Shown here: positions 6,492 through 11,688 of the stretch, piece by piece
Layout: each line of letters begins with the position of its first letter
Numbering within the stretch: the stretch's first letter is position 1
Source of the DNA: JAAYAN01 sp964437215
GTDB taxonomy: Bacteria; Bacteroidota; Ignavibacteria; Ignavibacteriales; Melioribacteraceae
Assembly (NCBI GenBank): GCA_964437215.1
Contig: CAYTFZ010000085.1
Location: forward strand, 1-11,688
Length of the DNA: 11,688 nt
Direction: 5' to 3'
The notes under the pieces: model-generated
Told to the model about the DNA's origin: nothing
The model's database searches: none
What the model saw: only the letters and a program-made list of their open reading frames with translations
Translations under genes and position numbers: made by a program

Positions 6492-7841
6492 CTATAAATT
6501 ATTGATTGTAAATATATACTTTTTTACATCAAACTTCTTTTTGCATCCGTTGTAATTCATATAGCGGATTTTTCCAAAAACCGGTCTTTCGCTCCAAGCA
6601 CGGTCGTGTACGCCTCCAACAGACCAAGCAATTCCAGCATATCCGTTAGGATCTCTTCCGTCAAATTCGTATTTGTTGTTAAGATAAATAGCATATTCAA
6701 TTGCTTCTTCCGGTGTTTCAGTCCACTCTAATATTTTTTTTGCCCAATACATTCTAAGATAACTATGCATTTTTCCGGTGATCATCATTTCTTTTTGAGC
6801 AGCATTCCAAAGTTCATCGTGAGTATCGGCATATTCAAATTTATCCAGGGAATAAATAAACTCCCTTTTATCTATGCGATGTTCATTTAATGTTTTTTGC
6901 GCCCATAATGGCAGTCCGCTAAAATTATCGTAATTATTGTTGTAAAAGCAAAAATTATCGGATAATTCTTTGCGGATAACCAATTCATCTAAAAAAGAAT
7001 CAACCGATTCTGCATTTATTCCGCAAGCTTTTATTTTATTTAAAATTTCCTGCGAGCAGATATTCCCAAAATGCAGATAAGGAGATAAACCGGATAAAGC
7101 ATCAAGGTTAGGATTATTTCTGTGGGTTTTATAGTTTTGCAAACGGGTTGAAATAAATTCATCCAATCTGTTTAATGCAGTTTTTCTACCTGGTTTTATA
7201 GGTAATTGGGTATAAGGAATCTTTAAAAAAGTTCTTATCTTTTCCCAGTCTGTTTTTTCAACTTCTTTTGAATTATTAAAAACCGGAATAGCAGGAAAGT
7301 CAGTCATAAATTCCGGTATTCTTTTTTGTATTTTCGGACGTAATGTATATGCTGCAAAATCTGCTTTATCCGATGCAATTTTACAAGGCACAATATTATG
7401 TCCGTCGGTTTCGTAAAAAGGAATTTTAATAGACGCTGCAATTTTAGTTTTCCACTCAACAATTTCCTTTAAAGGATTAAAATCAGTAACGAGAACAGAA
7501 ATATTGTTTTTAAAAACATATTCGGGAATATTTTTTACCGGGTCGCCAATTAATAATTCAAATTTAATATTTCTCTTAATAAGTTCAATCTCAACCTCTT
7601 CAAGTCCGGAAAGCATAAAATCGAAATGACTTTTAGAAGCATAGGAAGAACTTTCAAGAAGATTGAATACTGCAAAAATTCGTTTATTGTATTTTTCTGC
7701 AAGAAAAGCTGTTGAATAAAATGCCCAATTATTCTCGATACGCTGTTCGCGCTGCATCCAATAGGCAATTTCTCCGCTTCCAATTTCTCCCGAATTTAAA
7801 CAAGAAATTCTATCCGATAATTTACCATCAAAACTTATCAT
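6492..7841 (-). CDS. phr: class II CPD photolyase (deoxyribodipyrimidine photo-lyase)
   Basis: This 449-residue flavoprotein uses light to split cyclobutane pyrimidine dimers in DNA. The N-terminal antenna-type domain (about 20-160) opens with the class II pattern RIENNWAFY (34-42) and FMLSGLEEVE (75-84). The FAD-binding C-terminal domain has GLSPYLHFG (251-259), MHSYLRMYWAKKILEW (358-373), GRDPNGYAG (395-403) and ERPVFGKIRYMNY (418-430), all diagnostic of class II rather than class I enzymes. W345, W366 and W373 have the spacing (21 and 7) of the tryptophan electron-transfer triad described in the Methanosarcina mazei class II enzyme, so photoreduction should work. The length is full for the class. 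The ATG overlaps the TGA of the EVE gene by four bases (ATGA), which implies translational coupling. Confidence 0.97.
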   Translation of the reverse strand: MISFDGKLSDRISCLNSGEIGSGEIAYWMQREQRIENNWAFYSTAFLAEKYNKRIFAVFNLLESSSYASKSHFDFMLSGLEEVEIELIKRNIKFELLIGDPVKNIPEYVFKNNISVLVTDFNPLKEIVEWKTKIAASIKIPFYETDGHNIVPCKIASDKADFAAYTLRPKIQKRIPEFMTDFPAIPVFNNSKEVEKTDWEKIRTFLKIPYTQLPIKPGRKTALNRLDEFISTRLQNYKTHRNNPNLDALSGLSPYLHFGNICSQEILNKIKACGINAESVDSFLDELVIRKELSDNFCFYNNNYDNFSGLPLWAQKTLNEHRIDKREFIYSLDKFEYADTHDELWNAAQKEMMITGKMHSYLRMYWAKKILEWTETPEEAIEYAIYLNNKYEFDGRDPNGYAGIAWSVGGVHDRAWSERPVFGKIRYMNYNGCKKKFDVKKYIFTINNL

Positions 7842-8299
7842 CTTCCCATTTCGTAAATAATATCGAACTCTTTTTTTTGTAAAGGCATTACTGATAAGCG
7901 GTTGCCTCTTTGAAGAAGTTTCATGTGTTGAAGTTCAGCTTTTGAGCGTAATTTTTCGAGCGGAATAAAAGTATTAAACTTAGAAGCGAATTTAACATCA
8001 ACTAAAAACCAGATTGGTTTATCCGAATGACTCTTTGGGTCGAAATATCTGCTTTCCGGATCAAAAGCTGTTAAATCCGGATGCGATTCCTTTTCAACAG
8101 TACAAATTCCAGCAACACCAGGCGGATTGCAATTACTATGATAAAATAATACAAGATCACCTTTTTTCATTTCATCCCGCATAAAGTTCCGGGCTTGGTA
8201 ATTTCTTACACCTTCCCAGCTTGTTATACCCAAAGGACTGTCTTTTAAATTGTCTATCGAAAAAACATCAGGTTCGGATTTAATTAACCAATATTTCAT
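7838..8299 (-). CDS. EVE-domain protein (THYN1-like)
   Basis: The 153 residues form a single EVE domain, close in pattern to human thymocyte nuclear protein 1 and its bacterial relatives. Diagnostic stretches are YWLIKSEPDVFSIDNL (3-18), WEGVRNYQARNFMRD (28-42), GDLVLFYHSN (47-56), PPGVAGI (59-65), TAFDPES (76-82) and RGNRLSVMPL (131-140). EVE domains are PUA-like folds with an aromatic pocket that binds modified bases such as methylated or hydroxymethylated cytosine in DNA, or modified RNA nucleotides. The substrate of this copy cannot be read from sequence. It is the first gene of the minus-strand cluster and overlaps the photolyase start by ATGA, which points to nucleic-acid damage or modification sensing. 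No strong ribosome-binding site is visible. Confidence 0.95.
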   Translation of the reverse strand: MKYWLIKSEPDVFSIDNLKDSPLGITSWEGVRNYQARNFMRDEMKKGDLVLFYHSNCNPPGVAGICTVEKESHPDLTAFDPESRYFDPKSHSDKPIWFLVDVKFASKFNTFIPLEKLRSKAELQHMKLLQRGNRLSVMPLQKKEFDIIYEMGR

Positions 8300-8368
8300 A
8301 GTAATTACTAAATAGTTTAATAATGATATTAACGTCCAATTTACAAAAAAAGTTTGAAAGATAAGCTT

Positions 8369-8396
8369 AAAAAAAAAGCTGCAAAAAGCAGCTTTT
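8369..8396 (-). terminator. intrinsic terminator of the complete propeller gene
   Basis: On the minus strand AAAAGCTGC and GCAGCTTTT (8388-8396 and 8374-8382) form a perfect 9-bp stem around a TTTTT loop, followed by a run of nine T (8369-8377 on the template). It begins 4 bases after the propeller gene stop. It separates that gene from the EVE gene downstream, so the EVE cluster should have its own promoter in 8300-8368. Confidence 0.9.
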
Positions 8397-8400
8397 CATT

Positions 8401-10278
8401 TTAATTGCCTAAAACAATTCCTCCGTCTTTAAAGACAGCCAAACCTCTTTTAGCGGTTCCTATCCATTTATTGCCTTTTTCATCTATAATAATTGATAAT
8501 ATCCTGTCTGAAGGGAGACTGGATTCAGCACGCTTAAAAATAGCCCATTTATCTTTATTGATTTTAGCCATTCCTCCATTTGTGCCTATGTATTTAATAT
8601 TGTCATCGTCAATTGCAATTGCTGTTATGTAGTCGTCAGGCAATTTCGAGTTTTGGGAATTGTAAACTTTCCAATTCTCATCATCAAAAACGTTCAATCC
8701 GCCGCCGAATGTACCAATCCATTTTTCTCCTATAGGACTGATTTTAATTTCAAAAATTTTATTATGCGATAATCCGGAATTGGATGTATTGTAAACAGTC
8801 CACTGCGAATTATCGTATTTTGCAACTCCGCCATCTATGGTTCCAACCCAAATATTTCCGCCTTGGTCAATTGTAATAGAACTTACACCGATTGAAGGAA
8901 ATGGTGAATTGCCGGGATTGAAAATTGTCCATTCAGTTCCGTCAAATTTAGCAATACCGCCGTCGTAGGTTCCTATCCATTTATTTCCGTTAGCATCAAC
9001 AGCTAATGCGGTCACATAATCGGCAGGAAGTTTAGAATTGGTTTTATCAAAAATAGTCCAGTTAAATCCGTTGTATTTAACCAAACCTTTATCTGTTCCA
9101 ATCCAAATATCTCCATTTTTTTCATTAGCAAAACATCTCACATAATTCGACGGAATTTTTGAATTTTGTGTATTAAAAATCTGCCAAGTGTTATTTTCAA
9201 AAATAATAAGTCCGTTATTATCAGAAGCAACATATAATTTATTCTGAAGACCGACAGCTAATGAAAGAATATTGCTGGATGCAATGCCGGTATTCTCACT
9301 GTTAAATGTAGCCCAGTTTCTTTCATCCATTTTCGCAACGCCTTTAAAAGTAGAAATCCATTTATTTCCGCTTTCATCAACAAGGAATGATGTAATTGAA
9401 TTAGAAGGAATATTTGAATTTTCTTGGTTGTAAATAACCATGTTTTCAGTATCAAACTTTACTAATCCGCCTCTGTCAGTTCCAACCCACATATTTCCGT
9501 CGCTATCAGATTTAATAAACCAGATTTTATTATCTGGTAATTGCGAATTCTGATTATTGAAAGCTTCCCAGCTTCTACCATCATATTTTACAATACCGGC
9601 TTTGAAGGTGCCAACCCAAATTAAACCTGAAGGATCAATATATACCGAAGTTATTCTGTCATCGCCGATACCGGAATTTTTAGAATTAAAAACCTTCCAT
9701 TCTTTTCCGTCAAATTTAAGTAATCCGTTTCCAATAGTACCAATCCATTTATTACCATTAATATCAACTGCAATTGAACGAATCATATCGCTGGGAATAT
9801 CAGAATTTTTTGTTGTGTAAGATGTAAAATTAGTACCATTGTATGAATATAGTCCGTCGCCTAAAGTTGCAATCCAGATTATTCCGTCGTAATCAGTCAC
9901 AAGATCATAAACTCTTTGATAAGGTAAAGGAGAATTTGAAGCATCGAAGACCGTCCAGATATCGTTGCTGTATTTTACAAGGCACACGTCGGTACCAATC
10001 CATAAATTTAAATTAGGATCGACCATAACACATTGAATTATATCGGAAGGAAGTTTTGAGTTAGTTTTGTTGTAAGTAGTAGTTTCGCCCGTGTTAATAT
10101 CGATTTTAACTAAACCTGCATCAGTGGCAACCCATAATAAATCACCTTGTAAAGCTAAGGAGTTGGAAATTCTACCGGAAGTTTTGTAAGATTTCCACTC
10201 AATACTTGTTTGTGCATACTGTTGAGAACAAGCAATAAAAAGAGAAATGACCATCATAACATATTTAATATTTTTCAT
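8401..10278 (-). CDS. secreted protein of 14 two-component-regulator-propeller blades
   Basis: With the ATG at 10278 the protein has 625 residues. An export signal (1-23, MKNIKYVMMVISLFIACSQQ then YAQ) is followed by 14 consecutive repeats of 42-43 residues from W28 to about 619. The repeat consensus is (W/F)..(Y/F)N..NS.LPs..I.si..D..GN.WIGT..GGl.k(F/Y)dg, which is the Reg_prop blade. Fourteen blades would form two seven-bladed propellers, as in the periplasmic sensor half of hybrid two-component systems. Here the protein stops six residues after the last blade, with no Y_Y_Y domain, membrane helix or kinase. It is therefore a free or lipid-anchored exported propeller of unknown ligand; C17 after IA could be a lipobox cysteine, but Phe at -3 is poor. 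The frame opens upstream to a TTG at 10320, which is rejected because the ATG has GCAGG 7 bases upstream and the cleaner signal peptide. Confidence 0.9.
   Translation of the reverse strand: MKNIKYVMMVISLFIACSQQYAQTSIEWKSYKTSGRISNSLALQGDLLWVATDAGLVKIDINTGETTTYNKTNSKLPSDIIQCVMVDPNLNLWIGTDVCLVKYSNDIWTVFDASNSPLPYQRVYDLVTDYDGIIWIATLGDGLYSYNGTNFTSYTTKNSDIPSDMIRSIAVDINGNKWIGTIGNGLLKFDGKEWKVFNSKNSGIGDDRITSVYIDPSGLIWVGTFKAGIVKYDGRSWEAFNNQNSQLPDNKIWFIKSDSDGNMWVGTDRGGLVKFDTENMVIYNQENSNIPSNSITSFLVDESGNKWISTFKGVAKMDERNWATFNSENTGIASSNILSLAVGLQNKLYVASDNNGLIIFENNTWQIFNTQNSKIPSNYVRCFANEKNGDIWIGTDKGLVKYNGFNWTIFDKTNSKLPADYVTALAVDANGNKWIGTYDGGIAKFDGTEWTIFNPGNSPFPSIGVSSITIDQGGNIWVGTIDGGVAKYDNSQWTVYNTSNSGLSHNKIFEIKISPIGEKWIGTFGGGLNVFDDENWKVYNSQNSKLPDDYITAIAIDDDNIKYIGTNGGMAKINKDKWAIFKRAESSLPSDRILSIIIDEKGNKWIGTAKRGLAVFKDGGIVLGN
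8422..10197 (-). repeat. 14 tandem propeller-blade repeats (126-129 bp period)
   Basis: Each unit begins at an aromatic residue followed by a (Y/F)N..NS.lP motif and ends at a k.dg turn. Unit lengths are 42 or 43 residues, except the degenerate first (W28-E65) and the last. The most diverged blades are the first, the eighth (which lacks the WIGT motif) and the thirteenth. The DNA units have drifted and are not exact copies, so this is an old coding repeat rather than a recent satellite. Confidence 0.9.
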
Positions 10279-10285
10279 CGCTAAA

Positions 10286-10328
10286 CCTGCAATTAGTTTC
10301 GATTTTATATTTAGCAACAATTATACCA
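10286..10328 (-). promoter_or_regulatory. extended -10 promoter candidate and ribosome-binding site of the complete propeller gene
   Basis: TGGTATAAT (10320-10328, minus) is a perfect extended -10 element. The -35 position (10343-10348) reads TTATAT, a poor match, as expected when an extended -10 compensates. Transcription would start near 10313, giving a leader of about 35 bases that contains GCAGG (10286-10290), 7 bases before the ATG at 10278. This arrangement supports the ATG over the upstream TTG at 10320, which would lie at or before the transcription start. Confidence 0.5.
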
Positions 10329-10439
10329 TAAAAAATAACCTGATATAATTCATTAAATATGTCAGTTTAAACAGAAAATAAAAAAAATGAGAATGAATAA
10401 TTACAAATTCCAAAAATGATACACTAAAATCAATGGTTG

Positions 10440-10464
10440 AAAAAAGCGGATAATTATAATCCGC
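10440..10464 (-). terminator. intrinsic terminator overlapping the 3' end of the partial propeller gene
   Basis: On the minus strand GCGGAT (10459-10464) pairs with ATCCGC (10446-10451) across a 7-base loop, then six T follow (10440-10445). The gene's TAA (10454-10456) lies in the loop, and the codons for the final Gly-Gly-Leu overlap the 5' arm and the loop. It would end transcription of the upstream paralogue before the next gene's promoter at 10320-10328, so the two paralogues are likely separate transcripts. Confidence 0.75.
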
Positions 10465-11688
10465 CTTCTTTGTAAGCAGCAATACCAGATTTAGAAAAAC
10501 TTGTCCACAACTTCCCTTCAGTATCAAAAATCATTGCCTGAACTTTTCCATGGGGCATTTTTGTGTTCTGATCATTTAATACCTGCCATTCCATATCAGG
10601 ATTTAATACGGCAATACCGCCTCCGAAAGTCCCGATAAATAAATTATTATTTTCATCTGCAGTTAAACAGGATATGGCATTATTAGGGATACGGGAATTA
10701 TTTTGATTGAATACTGTAAAAACATCCTTATCTAATTGAACAAGACCTCCGCCAAATGTTCCAATCCAAAGTTTATCATTTAGTGCTTTTACGGAATAAA
10801 TTTTATTATGCGGCAAAGCTGAATTAGTTCTGTTAAATGTAACCCAATTATTATCAACTAGTTTTGCTACTCCCGCATCAAAGGTACCAACCCACAGAGT
10901 TCCGGAGTTATCAATTTCAATGCAGGAAATTGTATTAGATGGAATTGAAGAATTAGTTTGATTGTAGATAAGCCAATTTGTTCCGTCAAATCTTGCAAGT
11001 CCGCCAGAGAAAGTTCCAATCCACAAAAAATTATTCTTTTCATCGAATTTTAGGCAATTAATAATATCGTTAGGAATAGGAGACTTTTGGCTATTATAAA
11101 TCGTAAAGTTGTCGTTCTCAATTCTAACAAGCCCTTTTTCGGTTCCCATCCAATAAATGCCTTTGTTATCGGTAATTACAGTTTTTATGTAATTATCGGG
11201 TAATGCGGAATTTACATTATGAAAAGTTTTCCAATCAGTTCCGTCAAACACCGAAAATCCTTTAGTCTGCGTTCCAAGAATTACTTTATTTTTATCAATT
11301 GCAATTGATTGAACATCGTTATCAGCCAATCCCGAATTAGTTTGATCATAAAAAATCCAGGAATTTGCTTCCATCTTAAATATGCCTTTGCTAAAAGTTG
11401 TAACATATTTAATATTTCTTTTATCAATGTTGATTGAAACAATATTATTATCAGGTAAATCCGTATTTAAACTATTAAATAAAGTAAATTCATATTCATC
11501 GAATTTAACAATACCTGCACGTGTGCCAAGCCATTTGTTGTTGTTACGGTCTATTTCAATTGTTTGTATTAAATTATTAGGTATTTTTGAATTCTGCTGA
11601 TTATAGGGTGTCCAAGTTCTGCCGTCATATTTTATCAATCCGCCTTTATTAGTTCCTACCCATAACTTATTTTTATTATCAATAGCTA
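10454..11688 (-). CDS. second propeller-repeat protein, paralogue, 5' end beyond the window
   Basis: The open frame runs without a stop to the right edge, so this is a partial gene (411 codons visible). The TTG at 11638 is not a start: the blade continues upstream as LWVGTNKGGLIKYDGRTW. Nine complete blades of 42-44 residues and the end of a tenth are visible, ending in KEGGL, which parallels the KDGG tail of the complete neighbour. Blade by blade it matches blades 5-14 of the neighbour. For example, the TFSKGIFKM blade matches TFKGVAKM, and HNKIYSVK...WIGTFGGGL matches HNKIFEIK...WIGTFGGGL. It should therefore also have 14 blades and a signal peptide, starting roughly 0.6 kb beyond the edge. 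It is likely exported, with unknown function. No kinase or membrane segment follows the last blade. Confidence 0.88.
   Translation of the reverse strand, partial: AIDNKNKLWVGTNKGGLIKYDGRTWTPYNQQNSKIPNNLIQTIEIDRNNNKWLGTRAGIVKFDEYEFTLFNSLNTDLPDNNIVSINIDKRNIKYVTTFSKGIFKMEANSWIFYDQTNSGLADNDVQSIAIDKNKVILGTQTKGFSVFDGTDWKTFHNVNSALPDNYIKTVITDNKGIYWMGTEKGLVRIENDNFTIYNSQKSPIPNDIINCLKFDEKNNFLWIGTFSGGLARFDGTNWLIYNQTNSSIPSNTISCIEIDNSGTLWVGTFDAGVAKLVDNNWVTFNRTNSALPHNKIYSVKALNDKLWIGTFGGGLVQLDKDVFTVFNQNNSRIPNNAISCLTADENNNLFIGTFGGGIAVLNPDMEWQVLNDQNTKMPHGKVQAMIFDTEGKLWTSFSKSGIAAYKEGGL
10457..11688 (-). repeat. nine full and one partial propeller-blade repeats
   Basis: The repeats follow the same consensus as in the neighbouring gene, with NS.(I/L)Pnn.I near the start and (L/W)WIGT..GG near the end of each unit. 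Short or altered blades include the KVILGTQTKGF blade, which is one residue short, and the last, where WIGT is replaced by WTSF. The array continues beyond the right edge. Confidence 0.88.

Noticed and set aside
8309..8339. TTGGAC...TATTTA as a promoter for the EVE gene
   Set aside because: The spacer is 19 bases and the -10 match is weak; a promoter is expected in this gap but I cannot place it.
9557..9820. Plus-strand open frame inside the propeller gene, like others at 8405-8632 and 11382-11600
   Set aside because: These are antisense frames of the repetitive coding sequence and give low-complexity products with no family features.
10279..10320. 14-codon upstream extension of the complete propeller gene from a TTG
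   Set aside because: The TTG overlaps the extended -10 element, and the ATG at 10278 has a ribosome-binding site and a clean signal peptide.
10321..10527. 68-codon minus-strand frame between the two propeller genes
   Set aside because: It overlaps the end of the upstream gene in another frame, crosses its terminator, and has no recognisable start signals or domain.
8422..11688. Regular repeats suggesting a CRISPR array or satellite DNA
   Set aside because: The period is 126-129 bases, the units are diverged and lie in frame, and they code for propeller blades; there are no short identical repeats with unique spacers.

Overview
The window is strongly AT-rich and densely coded. Most genes lie on the minus strand. 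The gene content fits the Bacteroidota/Chlorobiota group, perhaps an Ignavibacteria-like lineage: a TonB-dependent-receptor-like barrel, secreted proteins built of two-component-regulator-propeller blades, a class II photolyase, a Bacteroides-type promoter candidate and several starts without a Shine-Dalgarno sequence. This placement is an inference from style and content. No marker gene is present.

Layout: 2-74 (-) is a tRNA-Thr(UGU). 178-954 (+) is a SpoU/TrmH-type RNA 2'-O-methyltransferase with a TTG start, and its 3' end overlaps that of the convergent DinB-family gene (929-1390, -). The DinB gene follows a TonB-dependent-receptor-like outer-membrane protein (1394-3454, -) by 3 bases. 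A divergent 236-base region, with a promoter candidate and a perfect palindrome, separates the receptor from an HU-type DNA-binding protein (3691-3975, +). A hairpin at 3982-4011 serves HU and, on the other strand, a four-gene cluster: EVE-domain protein (7838-8299), class II CPD photolyase (6492-7841), S9 prolyl-oligopeptidase-type lipoprotein (4520-6433) and a small two-helix membrane protein (3997-4512).

From 8369 to the right edge the window holds two tandem paralogues on the minus strand. The complete one (8401-10278) is a signal peptide followed by 14 blade-sized repeats of 42-43 residues. The other (10454-11688) is cut by the window edge and shows nine full blades plus part of another. 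Each gene ends in its own intrinsic terminator. The two match blade by blade in order, which points to whole-gene duplication. Fourteen blades would make two seven-bladed propellers, the architecture of the periplasmic half of hybrid two-component sensors, but here no kinase, transmembrane or Y_Y_Y part follows.

Working together: the EVE and photolyase genes overlap by ATGA and are probably translated together, so the nucleic-acid part of the cluster handles damaged or modified bases. The peptidase and membrane protein act at the cell envelope and may simply share the transcript. The propeller pair forms a separate exported system whose ligand or partner cannot be read from this sequence. No CRISPR array, IS element, prophage or rRNA is visible. 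No gap without a gene exceeds 300 bases.
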